DNA of 64,000 nucleotides from Ciona savignyi (GCA_000149265.1 CH003232.1:378846-442845), one strand, 5' to 3'; numbered from the stretch's first letter, positions 11,918 through 23,275 are shown. The notes: generated by a model from the sequence alone, not told the origin. Program-made: numbers and translations.

Positions 11918-12380
11918 GTTTAGTGGCTAATACACCACATGCCCACAGTCGAGTTGCTAAATATTATAGTGTGTGGACAATCAAATATGACATCCAATTT
12001 TACGACCACTAATTACCGCTCGGTTGGAGCTAATTAAAGTGACTTGCTAAGGTGCACAGTAATGCACCACATGCTCGCATTTAAGATGCTGGAGCTATTA
12101 CAGTCATATAATCAAAAATGAATTTAATTTAGACAGTTTTGTACGGTACTGTGGCCGATTTGTTAACGTGACCGTATACCGAATATTAAACGGTCCTGGA
12201 GACGAGCCCATCATGGGTTCAAAGCTTGGCTCGGTAAAAAAAAATTAGACAATTCATTAAATACCACTGGGAGAAACAAGTTAAAGTAGATATCTTAAGT
12301 GCACAGTAATGCACCCGATCCCAGCAGCCAAGTAAAAAATGACAGTGTTGATTATTAGACATGACATTTAATAAGACGTG
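11918..12380 (-). repeat. Satellite of about 140 bp, inverted copies
   Basis: Reverse complements of the 9.7-11.1 kb unit: CACCACATGCCCACAGTCGAG, AAGTGACTTGCTAAGGTGCACAG and AGTGCACAGTAATGCACC. At least two diverged copies are seen. A SINE family B copy (12149-12246) sits between them. Together with the direct copies this makes an inverted arrangement around about 0.8 kb of other sequence. Confidence 0.65.
12149..12246 (+). mobile_element. SINE family B copy
   Basis: Contains TGTGGCCGATTTGTTAACG, ACGGTCCTGGAGACGAGCCC, ATCATGGGTTCAAAGCTTGG and CTCGGTAAAAAA, the ordered family B blocks. It is inserted within the inverted 140-bp satellite copies. Confidence 0.75.
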
Positions 12381-13118
12381 ACAGGCCACCAATTAACTAA
12401 ATCTAGGTTTGAACTATATGAAGTGGTCTACTCAAGGATATTGCCACTGCGCTTTAATTGATGTGGGTGTAAGATAACAAACGGGTTTTCTTGACGTTAC
12501 GAGAAAGAGTAATTATTTTTGTTGTTTGTTTTGCGCCGGACCGCAGGCTTAGCCGTCAACACACGGGCTACATAATGAGAAAGTCGGCCATCTCGGTAAT
12601 CGTTTCTCCACCGTTTCCCACCAATGTTTTAAAAGAGAACTTGCTTGCAATTTTGCAATTTATCAACATGCTTGCTAAATACAGTTTTAATAATAGGCTG
12701 TTTAATAATTTGTACATTTTATTGCTCTTTTTTTATTTCACTAAATCACTAAATAAATACTAAAAAGCTCTTGTCTATGATTCACTTAAAATTTAAAAAA
12801 GAACTTCTATCTGTTACACTCAACCCGTAAAGCTTGCAATTCCTTAACATAGCAATAATTTAAATAAAGGCACGAAAATTTGAAATCACATCTAAATATA
12901 TATAAATCCCTATTTGAAATCTATTTCACTAAGAAATGATATTGCTATTAATCAAACCAGGCTTAAAATAAAATAAATTAGACATGTCTCTCTTTGTTTT
13001 TTTGAATAATTATACTTATTAAGCAACTAAAAAGGGCAACAATTTATCATAAAAAAATAAAATATTGATTCATTACTAAACCGGTGGTGGGGATTTCAAG
13101 AAAATAATTTCGAAGGAA

Positions 13119-13350
13119 AATTAAAGTGAATAAACAAACCGGAAAAGCGAGTTATTTTTTTTTTTTAAATGGTGAATTTCAAACGCCAAACTGTAGGTTT
13201 GAAAGCGTTTTGCAAGCAATTTGGGGCGGATATCAAGGAATTAAAGTGATTAAACAAACCGGAAAAGCGAGTTAATTTTTAAAAAATCTGGTGAATTGCA
13301 AAGGCCAAAGCTATAGGTGCACTTTTAAAAGCGTTTTTCAAGTAGTTTGG
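13119..13350 (+). repeat. Two tandem copies of a 120-bp unit
   Basis: The block AATTAAAGTGAATAAACAAA CCGGAAAAGCGAG recurs 120 bp later with one change, followed in both copies by a poly-T/A tract, a GGTGAATT block and AAAGCGTTTT. A simple local duplication, diverged by small indels. Confidence 0.7.
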
Positions 13351-13359
13351 CACGTTCTG

Positions 13360-15300
13360 CATATACACATACCTGGACAGGATGTGGGCAACAATAGTGT
13401 TGAAAATCACAATAGATTTGCAACGGTAAAGGGTCTCGAAGTTTTCTATGACAGTTCTCCGTTTGTAAACTGTGGGAACAATTGACAGATTTGCTGATTT
13501 TCTTTGATGTTTTTGAATGCCAGTGACTCGCCGTACGAAATCTTAAATTGTAAAACGTACTCTGCGATATATGTTGCAGATGGCCATAGGTTGAGTACTG
13601 TTAATTTTACACTGCCAAAGTAATAAGTAAAAAACACAAATTTATTGAAAGATGAATTATCGAAATCAACATACCTAAAGTCCTGACAACCGCGCTACTT
13701 AAATTGGTTGTTGGATTTTCATGTCCTATCTTTCATGTAAACGTGCATAATTAATAAACTCGACGTACTAGGATTCTGTTGTTATTTCTGTTTTAAAGTT
13801 TTAATTAAGTCGCGATTTAGGACTAAACTTTAAAATCTTATTGCAAACGATTTAGGACTTTAAAACTTTAAAATGTTGCAAAATTTAGTATTTCTTTTTG
13901 AGGAAATATATGTGCTCGTTAGAAACTTAACTAACACTTTCCGAAGATATAAAGTTGCGCGGTTAAACGGGTTATTGCGCTGTAAAGCGACCCTATATAA
14001 TGCAGAATCGCCTGATTTATATATGCGCAACTTTTTTGAGGTCTTGTTATGCAGACTGTTACGTCACAATTCATGATTAAGTCCTGTACAAACGCGAGAG
14101 CTACGTGCGCTAGTTACCCCCAACTAACCCAAGGGTAATTTATGAGCGGTATTCTCGTTTGGCAGAATTTTGAAAAATACCGGCCCAGCCCAAACCGGCG
14201 CCACAATAAAGGCGACTTCGACTTTGAAACTTTTTGGATTCTTTTTGAAACTTTTTGCATTCTATTTTTTCTAACGATCAGGGTTAAGCCAATTTCCACA
14301 AAATTTCCTCTGATCTGGTTATTGCGGCAAACATAAATTAACAGTAGTTTAATTAAGCTAGAAAATAATATCAAGTTATGTGGTTCTTTGAAAAAATGTA
14401 GGAAAATAAATAGATAAGGTTATTATTAAAGCTAATTCGTCATATAAAGTCTACAAATGTTTCAAAAATTACAGCAACATTATAGATATAATTTTGATGA
14501 ATTGGGTAATTTAAAAGTCTCTTTAGCTTCGATCCCGCTACAGTAAAATGCATTGAGCCGTCAACTTATTCATCACGAAACCTAATATTTACGGCGTGTA
14601 ATGCTTGGACATAATGTACGTGTTGTTGTGTTACGGCTTGCATATGTATGCTCGTGTACCCGTATGTTGACACACACAGCATTCTCAGCGCCTTGGCTTG
14701 TGTTTGTCGGTGAATGGAAAATGGGTAAAAAAACATTAGAAACGATGCGCCAAGGTACTTTTTGTGCGCTTATCAATGTGTTTTACAGCACCTTTAAATA
14801 AGAGGTGTATGTGGAAAGGTAGTGCGCTTACCAAGGTTGATTTGTATATAAAAGTGTGCATTGTAAGGAAAAACATATAAAACTATAACGCAGAAAAGAA
14901 ACATACGGTTTAAGAAGTTTTAGAATGCCCGACGCTTTACACAGCCATGGGCTTGCGTGTGATCCTGTAAAATTCACATCGAACAAACACAGTAAATCTG
15001 GAGGTATTGGCCAAACCCGATACCCATGAACGCCGATAATCCAGATAATTCAACAGCGGGCACGAGTTATCCGGCGATAACCGTGTATGTATCCTCCAAT
15101 AATACGGCTACGATCAAATGTTATACAACATTTAACAGTAGTTTGGGCGTCAATATATATTTCCTTACCTATACCGGTATGTGGCTATTAAAGCCACAAA
15201 CAGTGCAAAAGACGCCAAACAGCAGCACCTAATGCAAACCGGAAAGCCTTTTTGCAAAATAGGAGAAATGTTTAAACGTTATTTATCATTCTCGCTTTTC
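13360..15300 (+). other. Intronic stretch without supported features
   Basis: Part of the 11.7 kb intron 3. Short open frames (13873-14076, 14601-14801, 15026-15232) have no recognisable domain and no convincing splice sites, so they are treated as chance. No known repeat identified. Confidence 0.45.
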
Positions 15301-15304
15301 ACGG

Positions 15305-15529
15305 GGGAAAACTAAAAGTAGGGAAAGCGGGAAGGCGGGAAGGATGGAAACGGCACACTAAAATAAATATTAGGACATAAGAGTTAGTTTTAAACATGGG
15401 GTTGGATTGAAAGTTAGTTCTAGGGTTTAGATTAGTGTTTAAGAAAGGGGGAAAATTAATTTCCATAGTTTTGGTTAGCAGTTTCCCTCCATCCCTCCTT
15501 CCCTCTTTTTCTTCCTTTAGCGTTGCCCC
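15305..15529 (+). mobile_element. MITE family C with 9-bp target duplication
   Basis: A 225-bp element flanked by TTTTCACGG on both sides (15296-15304 and 15530-15538). Its ends are long imperfect inverted repeats: purine-rich GGGAAAACTAAAAG..GGGAAAGCGGGAAGG on the left, and the complementary TTTCCCTCC..TTAGCGTTGCCCC on the right. The interior holds telomere-like GGTTAG and GGGTTTAG motifs. A 9-bp duplication with long inverted ends resembles Mutator-type non-autonomous elements; the superfamily call is inference. Confidence 0.75.
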
Positions 15530-15714
15530 TTTTCACGGAACATGTGACCATTTTGTATTCGACCGAAAATTAATCTCCTATTCTTGATATCCGTGATACT
15601 GTACAAAAATTGGTTTAACCACAAACGGGTCTTTAAAAGCACAATTTCCAAGCTCGTCGGAAGAATTTATTATTTCACTATCGCGTAAAAGCGACAGGTC
15701 TAGATTGATTCGCG

Positions 15715-16085
15715 ACTGGGCTTGGGTTAGTTGGGGTTACTGGGTTAAGTTAAGCCACGTGAGATAAGCGGGCGTATTGGGTTATTTTGGTATCAGGTAA
15801 TCGACAGTGCTGTGCAACTAGCTACTCCCTATGATGTTTTAAATATTATTGAGGCATTTGTACGATTTTTATGTTTAACCAAATAATTAACTGGGTTCTT
15901 TCATTGTTTTGATACCAATGACCTATCCACCCAAACAATCACTTGATAACGGGTTGTTCTTTAAATCCGTGATAAGCTCTCCATGATGTTTTTTTATGGG
16001 AGGGATAAAGGCAAACGAACCCTAATCCTGGACCTTATCTCAGACACAGCACTTAACCCAACCCAATCCAGCTCTAAACAATAAC
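15715..16085. repeat. Inverted-repeat element with telomere-like ends
   Basis: The left arm reads GGGCTTGGGTTAGTTGGGG and CTGGGTTAAGT. The right arm holds the complementary ACTTAACCCAACCCAATCCAG and CTTATCTCA, pairing with TGAGATAAG on the left. A fold-back unit of about 350 bp between other family C copies; the exact ends are not clear. Confidence 0.5.
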
Positions 16086-16099
16086 CCTTGCGGCCTAAC

Positions 16100-16345
16100 A
16101 GTACTTTTAGTTTAGTGTGTAGGTTTCCTACTTTTCTCCAGTTTCGCAATATCAACCACATTTTGCTAGAGAAATCTAAAATGTGTAAAAGTAGGGAATG
16201 GGTAACAGTACACTCTATAATGCAAGGTATGGCTGATGTTATGGTTGGATTTAGGGTTGGGATTAGAGTTGGGGTTAGTCTGGGTTTGAATTGAGGTCCG
16301 GATTAGAATTCATTTTCCTACTGGCAGTGTGCAGTTTTTCTCCGC
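16100..16345. mobile_element. MITE family C, diverged copy
   Basis: Shows the TTTTAGTTTAGTGTG end, GGATTTAGGGTTGGGATTAG interior and TGTGCAGTTTTTCTCCGCCC end of family C, with an added insert in the left half. No target duplication found. Confidence 0.55.
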
Positions 16346-16385
16346 CCTTTTTTCTATGCCATTCGTGTTGCATAGTCAATACTAA

Positions 16386-16600
16386 AATGGAGGGAAAGGG
16401 GAAAAGAAAAATGAAAAGAAAGGAAAACTGCTTAAACTTAATTTAACCCTGCCTAAAATACTATTCTAAACCCAGAACTAAGGGTTACTTTAAACCTCTA
16501 CACTAACCTTAATGATAAAATGTTTATTTTAGTTAACAGTTTCCGCCTTCGCTACTTTACCTTTCCCTCTTTTTTATTTTTCCCCTGTTGCCCTATATTT
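16386..16600. mobile_element. MITE family C, copy
   Basis: Purine-rich left end (GGAGGGAAAGGGGAAAAG), the interior AACCCAGAACTAAGGGTTAC and CACTAACCTTAATG, then pyrimidine-rich right end GTTAACAGTTTCCGCC..TTTTCCCC. Same order as the 29.7 kb copy. Confidence 0.65.
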
Positions 16601-16669
16601 TGTGTGAAGTTCGACGTATTCTTATGTAAAATTTAATCTATACCTTATACAGTGGTGCCATGCAATAAC

Positions 16670-16718
16670 AGAAGCACACACCGGGGTTTTTGAACGAATC
16701 AATGGAGAGCGAGAACGT
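16670..16718 (+). other. Doubtful exon-like segment in intron 3
   Basis: About 49 bp between AATAACAG and a good donor AA|GTAAGTATG reads EAHTGVFERINGERERY when joined to exon 3. It ends in phase 2, which does not fit OLF exon 4 (phase 1), so including it would break the frame unless another exon lies between. Exon 3 joins exon 4 directly without it. It may be a cassette exon of another isoform or chance. Confidence 0.2.
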
Positions 16719-16917
16719 TACAAGTAAGTATGAGTTGGAATAACCGCGTAGCTTTAATCTTAATGGTGTGATTTCGTATCAATCCGACGCCATTTACGTT
16801 CAATGTCGTATGGCTTTAATCTTGTGGGGTTTCATGTTGTATTTATTTTATTTGGGTTTAGCGACCACGTCTACTTTTACCGAATTTTAATAATTTATTG
16901 CTTGTTTTAAACGTGTT

Positions 16918-17010
16918 CTAATGACTGTCGTTTTGCCGTTTTTTCCCGTTTTACAATTTTTTTTTAATAGTCCTGATTTATGTTTTTATCGTAGAAACAA
17001 CAAGTAAACT
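16918..17010 (+). repeat. Dispersed repeat D, copy 2
   Basis: ATGACTGTCGTTTTGCCG, a T-rich tract, AGTCCTGATTTATG and ATCGTAGAAACAACAAG, in the same order as the copy at 785-890. Confidence 0.55.
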
Positions 17011-17249
17011 AACTAAAAACTAATCCAACACCATATATCTTTAATGTCGTACGGCTTTTTTCTTGTGGGGTTAAGGTCTAGTGGGTTCCATTTTGGAGTA
17101 ACGGTCGTATGGGTTTATTCTTTTGGGTTATGTATCGTTTGAAATCAATCACGTCGGCCGTATGAGTTCAATCTCATCATGGGTAAAAATAATTGTGTGG
17201 AAAATCACGTCTTTTTATTTTGGTGGCATTAGTCAGCGGTCAACAAGCT

Positions 17250-17600
17250 TTAGTACCTTTCGATCTTCGTTTTAAATAGTCTGAGCAAACTTACAATATA
17301 CATAACATTTTTTCTTGTAGACTTGATTTAATTTTCTAATGCATATATATTGGTTTACACCATTTATTAGATATTCAAACTATCTTCAGTAACTTTCGAT
17401 ATTCGTTTTAAATAGTCTGAGCAAACTTACAACATACTTAACATTTTTTCTTTTAGCTTTGCACTTACTTCTTAATGCATATATATTGGTTTACACCATG
17501 TATTAGATATTCAAACAATCTTCGGTAACTTTAGTTCTTCGTTTTAAATAACATAAGCAAACTTACAAAATACTTAACATTTTTTCTTTTAGTTTTGCAT
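17250..17600 (+). repeat. Tandem repeat of about 133 bp containing acceptor-like motifs
   Basis: Two and a half copies. The phrase CGTTTTAAATAGTCTGAGCA recurs at about 17270, 17404 and 17540 (last copy changed), each followed by AACATTTTTTCTT(T/G)TAG. The latter is a strong 3' splice-site look-alike. The downstream flank (17594-17865) stays open for about 85 codons, noted under findings. Confidence 0.75.
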
Positions 17601-17874
17601 TAAATTCCTCGCATCTCCAAATTGTCGCCGCACAAAGCATTAACTTTGATTTAACGCATTTCGTGCAACTCCGTGCACTTAAATGCGGAGTTAGGTTACA
17701 CCATAACTATCAGATAACTGCTATTTTGTGGGCTGTTGTTCGGAAAGTTTATCGTAACTTGCCTTATGAGTTTCGAATAGCAAGTTTTTATCGAGATAAG
17801 TCGGTAATGCGTTCCGCATTTTCTCGCGTTACTGATTTGGATACACAGGCGCCCTCGCTGCACTAATTTGCATG

Positions 17875-18185
17875 CTAGTGGCTCTTTGAGATGGGCACAG
17901 CGTAGGTGGCTCATTTTACCATGTACACCATCGGTGGCTGGCTTACACAGGTACACCAGAAATAGTTAGATAATACAGGCGCACCATAAGTGGCTAGCTT
18001 ACATAGGAGCACATGGCTTGCTTACATAGGAGCACATGGCTCGCTTACACAGTTCATCATAAGTGCCTCAAAGGCGCTTATTCGTGTCCCATATACAAAA
18101 TCACCCCATAATTGGCTCGTTTACACATAGCCACCAAAAGTGGCTCGTTTACACAGGAAGCCAATTATGACTCAAGGCACTTACC
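17875..18185 (+). repeat. Degenerate minisatellite, GGCTCGCTTACACAGG type
   Basis: Repeated phrases TGGCTCGTTTACACA, ATGGCTTGCTTACATAGG and CACCA(T)AAGTGGCT recur at irregular spacing of about 27-45 bp. Non-coding, in intron 3; origin unknown. Confidence 0.65.
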
Positions 18186-19080
18186 GCGGAAAACAGTGTT
18201 AAAATCCACACAGTAATCCATACACTTGTAATTAATCAGCCTTTAAGACACATTATCCCAGCTAAGTACCTCGTAGTGTAGCTTTAATTCAACCACCAAT
18301 TACTCGAATTTAATCGTTTGTCAACTTTTAAGTTCGCTTATCGAATTAAAACTTATTCAGAAATAAAAACCAGAAAATGGCGACCCCTAGAAAATTTACT
18401 GCTAAATAATGTACAATTCTGGTTTTCTTTAACTTGTTTTTTTTTTGTAATTCAACGTGAAAGTAAAAAGGGCTTCTTAAAATAAATTGGGTTAGAAACG
18501 GAAAATTATTGTAAAATTAAATCAAGTAACGCTTTATTTTCGTTCTTTACCGCAAAGCGAAATTTAAAGTCAAGTGTGGCAATTAAATAAACCAAAAAAA
18601 CGGCTAAGTTTTGACAATTACTAGTCGACTAAAAACAGTCGAACTGAACACTTGCGCGCAGCTAAATATATAGCGCGGCCTTTCACGGTTTCAAAGCTTG
18701 GGTTCAATACTTAGTAAAATAACTGTATGGGTTGATAAGGTTGTATATACAATTAAAGGCGAGATAGATCACGTAGGTTTATCTCTAGCTCGATAACGAA
18801 ATTCCTGCTTAAGTCATTTCCTAAAAGATAGCTCAAAATAAACATGTCTGGATATATTTTAAAGCAAATCGATTGCTGTTTATTCGTGGTTATGATTCCC
18901 TTTCCTTCCGAAAAACATTAAACTGCTTATTTTGTGTTAAACAAGTATGTTTAGGTATTATGCTATTGAAGCATTACACAAAATACCCTGCATCGTTGCA
19001 CTTGCGTAAATCCATTCCAGTGATAACATTTTGCGCCGAACTGTAACGCGCACGTAGGATCGTTTGTTGTAAACTCATTC
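18186..19080 (+). other. Intronic AT-rich stretch
   Basis: Part of intron 3. Contains a possible remnant of SINE family B at about 18605-18725 (GCGCGGCC, GGTTTCAAAGCTTGG) that is too decayed to call, otherwise nothing recognisable. Confidence 0.4.
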
Positions 19081-19084
19081 TAAC

Positions 19085-19215
19085 TCTGCCACAACACTAT
19101 TGAACTCCAAAACTAACCCTTACCCCAGCTCTATCACTAACCCTAAGGCCGAAGTCTTTATTTTAGTTAACAGTTTCCGTCCTTACAATATTTCAGTTTT
19201 CCCCTTAGTATTCAT
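19085..19215. mobile_element. MITE family C, partial copy
   Basis: Only the interior and right half are present: AACTCCAAAACTAACCCTTA, TATCACTAACCCTAAGG, TTTATTTTAGTTAACAGTTTCC and TTTCAGTTTTCCCC. Confidence 0.6.
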
Positions 19216-19334
19216 TCCCTCATGGCCGAGTCGCTTTGAATTCTGCAATATATTCTTTGTTTTTACATGTTTGACAGGTTAGTCCAGGTCAGTACTATAA
19301 ACAAAATACGGAAATTTATACTAACCCTAATCCG

Positions 19335-19606
19335 GCCCGTTGGTCTAACGAAAGGTTGCAGGTGCGAAACTGGTCGCTAGCTAGTTGGTTGTGTCCTTGG
19401 GCAAGACACTTTACAGACATTGCCTGAACCCAGCGGATTAATGGGTTCTACCAAATTGAAGGAACGTGTCTATCATATACAACACACTGCAATAGCTCCG
19501 GTAACCCGACGATGGGCGCGAGGTGATCTGACGATTGCCCGTGTGTTAACCCCCTTGGTTTTCCCATTCACGGGGATAAAGATGAATATCCTATCCTATT
19601 CTAATC
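19335..19606 (+). mobile_element. SINE family A copy
   Basis: Good body and tail: GAAACTGGTCGCTAGCTAGT, GGGCAAGACACTTTACAGAC, CTGCAATAGCTCCGGTAACC, CACGGGGATAAAGATGAATA and ATCCTATCC. The head is shortened before box B (GGTGCGAAAC). Confidence 0.85.
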
Positions 19607-20389
19607 TACGTAAAGGCATTCAGTTTAAAATTAGAAATGCAGAAAATTAAGTTTAAAAACAGGAATGCGGAAAATTGGTACTAATTACGAAGCCTCCCCA
19701 TCACCCCTTAATGATAATGTGTTTTTCGGAGAATTTCCAAGTCACATTTCTTTCTAGTATTTTCGTTGTTTTAGATCTATCCGTCTTTCTAGTTTTAACC
19801 GTTAGTTCAACTGTATCTTCTCGTAGAACAGTCAGCCGAAAGTATACATCTGAATATTCAGTTTTGTACTTTCGCAAGACTCTTACGGTGCGTAGTCAAT
19901 ACATTGGTAAACTGTAACATCATGTTCATTTTATCGCAATAGTTCTGGAAACCAGAATGTGGGTACAAGTTGAGCTGACGGCAACAAGTTAATTATCGCT
20001 TCTTGTGATGCTTTTTTAACCTGTAGTTAGTTTCTTGTGATGATTTTTTAACCTGTAGTTAGAATGCTGGTCTGTTATCGCTAAGCAGTATAACAACCCA
20101 TTTTACACAACTAGCTTAACTGATCGCACTCCAACCGTAATATACTGAAATATGCGGTAACGATAACGGTTTTGAGCGGAAGAAATCAATAGCAATAGGT
20201 AATTATTATCAGCAGTGGGCATAGGGCAATCATGTGTTAATCAACTCACAATTTATATGCACAGAGATTGGACATTGTAACAATACCAGCACAGGGATGA
20301 ACACGAAAATCCTTTCGGTTTTTGTTTTTGCACGAACCATTTGCTTTACGTCAATCAATGTCATGCTAGTTAAACGCGTAACTGAAGGG

Positions 20390-20482
20390 TGCAACCGCGC
20401 AAAAAAGCGGTGAGGGTGGGAATCGAACTTGAAACTGTCTGACTCAACCACCGTCTCACCTTCACCTTACGAGCTTCGACGT
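20390..20482 (-). repeat. tRNA-like unit with B box, minus strand
   Basis: On the minus strand it reads GGTGAGACGGTGGTTGAGTC, then AGTTCGATTCCCACCCTCACC, then a run of six T. GGTGAG pairs with CTCACC and AGTTCGATTCC is a box-B-like T-arm. It lacks a D-arm and anticodon arm of normal size, so it is not a tRNA gene. It matches the layout of the tandem units at 28.7-29.1 kb. Confidence 0.45.
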
Positions 20483-21029
20483 ATGCCACTTTTCGCGTGA
20501 AAAATAGCATCTTAAAAACCCGCACAGCTTACACAGTGCCGATCACTTTCTACCACTTTAGACAACCGTCATCAGCATTGATGTATCGGCGGCCTTGAAA
20601 CGGCCACCCGCGTCTAAAAACCACCGAGAAGTACCAAAAAAATCATCGCGGAAAGTTGTCTAGACTGCTCTTGGTGATATACAGCCGGGTATTAGTCTTT
20701 AAATTACCACGACGCGTGAGTAAATACGAGCCTACTTTTGTGGCTTCGGCGCTGGAATGACAGATTGCAGTTTAATGTCGCCAGCAATTTAATTGTGTAC
20801 AGAAGATAAAGTTTCGTTAAAATTCGTTTCGAAAACAAAAACAAAATAAAGAGTAAATCAATTTTATTTATTTTCATGTTTGTTTATTTTTTTTCTTATA
20901 TTTTTCCCATATGTTTGTTTGTGAAATTGATATTCTTCAAATAAAAAAGGAGGTAAGACAACACTTGACAATCTGCGGCATATATTTCCTACCCTAGACA
21001 CACCTCGAAGCAAATCAAACTTAATAACC

Positions 21030-21690
21030 ATACCACCTGTTCAAAGTTCCTACCATACACATTTCCACACAAATTAACCTTGATAAACACACTGCTCAAC
21101 AATATGTATTATATTTCCAAAGTTCCTACCCCACACATTCCTACACAAATTGACTTTGATTAACGCATAACTTGTCTCTTTTGCCACCTTTATAAATCGC
21201 TACTAAACCGTTTAAATCAACTTTGATATCTCACTGAAACTATCTGTTATAATTATCCCAAGTCCCTCCTACAACTATATTTCCACACCATTCAACTTTG
21301 ATTAGCACACCACCTGTCCATATATGCCACATTTCCTAAGTCCCTACCATACACATTTCCTCACAAAACAACCTTGATAAGCATACCACCTGTCCATCTG
21401 CGCCACATTTCCAATGTCCCTACCATACACATTTTCAAACAAATCAACCTTGATAAGCACACCACCTGTTCATCTGTGCCACATTTCCAAAGTCCTTACC
21501 ATATACATTTTCAAACAAATCAATCTTGATAAGCACACCATCTGTCTATATGAGCCACATCTCCAATGTTCGTATCATACACATTTGCCCACAAATCAAC
21601 CTTGATAAGCACACCACCTGTCTATATGAGCCACATTTTCGAAGTTCCAACCATACACATTTCCACATAAAAAAATCTAGATACGCACGC
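21030..21690 (-). repeat. 76-bp satellite array, reverse orientation
   Basis: Anchor ACCTTGATAAG recurs at 21371, 21447, 21523 (variant) and 21599, an exact 76-bp spacing, with more diverged copies to the left from about 21030. Each unit reads CACATTTCCACACAAATCAACC, GATAAGCACACCACCTG and ATTTCCAAAGTCCCTACCAT. The reverse complement of the same unit makes up the arrays at 54.0-55.2 kb. Confidence 0.85.
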
Positions 21691-21719
21691 CAGAATTACG
21701 AAGTCCCTATACTGTAAAC

Positions 21720-22079
21720 CAGTGCTTCTCAAATGGTGCGCCACAAGGGTTAGCTAGGTGCGACACACTTGCATTTCGTAAATTTACGAAATTAGCATAA
21801 ATCAAAAACTACTAAATGGTTAGTGCCTTGTACGTTCTTTACCATTGTAACGTTAGTTATACATTAACTTCCGAAAAGCAAGAGCGCTTAAGAAACAGTA
21901 ATTTCGTTATGTGGAAAAATTGGTGATGAGATTATCTAAATTAAACTTCTAATTTTCCATATTTTTCCCAAATTGTTTGAGTATTTAGCATATTGTTTTG
22001 ACTCCCCGTGCAAAGTGCACCCGTTCGTTTCTTAGTTGGTCTCGGGTGCGCCACAGGGTCAAAAAAACAAGAACCACTG
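21720..22079. mobile_element. hAT-type MITE with perfect 8-bp target duplication
   Basis: A 360-bp element flanked by CTGTAAAC (21712-21719 and 22080-22087). Ends are CAGTGCTTCTCAAATGG on the left and AAGAACCACTG on the right, that is CAGTGGTTCTT in complement. Both halves carry the phrase GTGCGCCACA(A/G)GG. Eight-base duplications and CAGTG...TTCTCAA ends are typical of hAT elements. No transposase frame, so non-autonomous. It ends 79 bp before OLF exon 4. Confidence 0.85.
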
Positions 22080-22158
22080 CTGTAAACGTATCTACGCAAT
22101 TTAATAAGCCTAAAGTCTCACTCATATTCATTAAATGTTACAACATTACATTTTGCAG

Positions 22159-22310
22159 CTTGTGGAAAGTTAGTATCGATATCAGAACCCATCACTTTCC
22201 GAGAATCGGCGTCTTACCTCGGCGAGATCGGTGCTTGGATGCAGGACCCTGTGGTAGGAGGGGAACAGATTTACGTCATCAAAATAATCGGCGAAAATCA
22301 AGTCCGAAAG
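22159..22310 (+). CDS. MYOC: Myocilin-like exon 4: start of the OLF domain
   Basis: Acceptor CATTTTGCAG, donor AAAG|GTAATC, phase 1 in and phase 0 out. It reads CGKLVSISEPITFRESA, then YLGEIGAWMQDPV and EQIYVIKIIGENQVRK. The CG(K/E)L..(V/I)S.P start and G.WM.DP are hallmarks of the OLF domain (myocilin CGELVWVGEP..., YGVWMRDP). The Cys matches human C245, partner of the domain's single disulfide. It joins exon 3 directly in frame. Confidence 0.9.
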
Positions 22311-22582
22311 GTAATCGATGTTTTGAGGTGTATTGACGGGTTAGGTAGAGCGGGGTTGGTTGGTTACCGGGAAGAATTGTTTAACTTAAAAGGGAAATAT
22401 AATTTTGTAAATTCTAATTTCTGTTTATTTGCTGTTTGCCATTGAAAAACTAAAACCAACTTATTTTAAAGCAATTATAAAAATGTATTAAAAACGAAAT
22501 AATTAATTTTTGAACGTTTTCTATTTTATATATAGAATGTCTCGTTCAGTGTATTTTTTGTATGGAAACTCAGGATCAACTA

Positions 22583-22908
22583 AACCGACCGATAAGCTTG
22601 GTGGGTTAGTGCGTCCTGGTTTAGCCGAAGGACTGCAGCTTTGAAACTGACTACTAGCAAATCAGCTGTGTGTTTGGTCAAAGCACTCATCTTAATATAC
22701 ATTGCCTAAACCAAATGAAATATTTGGTTCCATCAAATTAAAGGAATGCCCCAACTATACACAGCACACTACAATAGCTCCGGTTACTCAAAGGTGGGCG
22801 CGAGGTGATTTGACGATTGCCCGTGTGATAACCCCCTTGGTTTTCCCATTCACAGGGATGGGATGCACATAAATATCCTACCTATCCTATCCTTCCTACC
22901 TACCCACG
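22583..22908 (+). mobile_element. SINE family A, full-length copy abutting OLF exon 5
   Basis: Head GACCGATAAGCTTGGTGGG, body GCGCGAGGTGATTTGACG, and a long TATCC/TTCCTACC tail. The tail ends about 33 bp before exon 5 and supplies most of the pyrimidine tract of that exon's acceptor. Diverged from other family A copies in the middle. Confidence 0.85.
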
Positions 22909-22941
22909 CCTACCTCCTAACAAAGTTCCCACCATCGACAG

Positions 22942-23087
22942 TTGTTCGAGTACGCCAACATGGCTGATTTCCGCAACCACAGAAACGAAGTGGTGCGTAT
23001 AGTGCCGGACGCAATGGAAAGCAACGGGGCTGTAGTTTACAACGGGAGTCTATATTATCAACGCAGGAACTCAAGGAAAATAGTGAG
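22942..23087 (+). CDS. MYOC: Myocilin-like exon 5: OLF blade segment
   Basis: Acceptor CATCGACAG, donor GAG|GTGACG, phase 0 in and phase 2 out. It reads LFEYANMADFRNHRNEVVRI, VPDAMESNGAVVYNGSLYYQ and RRNSRKIVR. The human equivalent is VFEYDLISQF...LESTGAVVYSGSLYFQ. The GAVVY.GSLY signature is strongly conserved in OLF proteins. Confidence 0.9.
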
Positions 23088-23159
23088 GTGACGTGGTCTG
23101 CATTATTACTTGGCTATATTTACAATAAATGATTAAATATAATACCGTACGGTACACTG

Positions 23160-23275
23160 GACGTCCGGTGTCTGAATGGTTAACGCGACCGATACATATA
23201 TCGACTTCTATACAAAAATGGTCTTTGTGTCTAGCCCATCATGGGTTCGAAACTTAGCTTGGTAAAAAGAATAAA
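23160..23275 (+). mobile_element. SINE family B copy
   Basis: GGTGTCTGAATGGTTAACGC, ATGGTCTTTGTGTCTAGCCC, ATCATGGGTTCGAAACTTAG and TTGGTAAAAAG in the family order. Box B is intact. Confidence 0.8.

Noticed and set aside
12149-12246. Possible tRNA genes (this and other box A/box B copies)
   Set aside because: Spacing and arms do not fold as a tRNA, and the same sequence recurs many times as a SINE.
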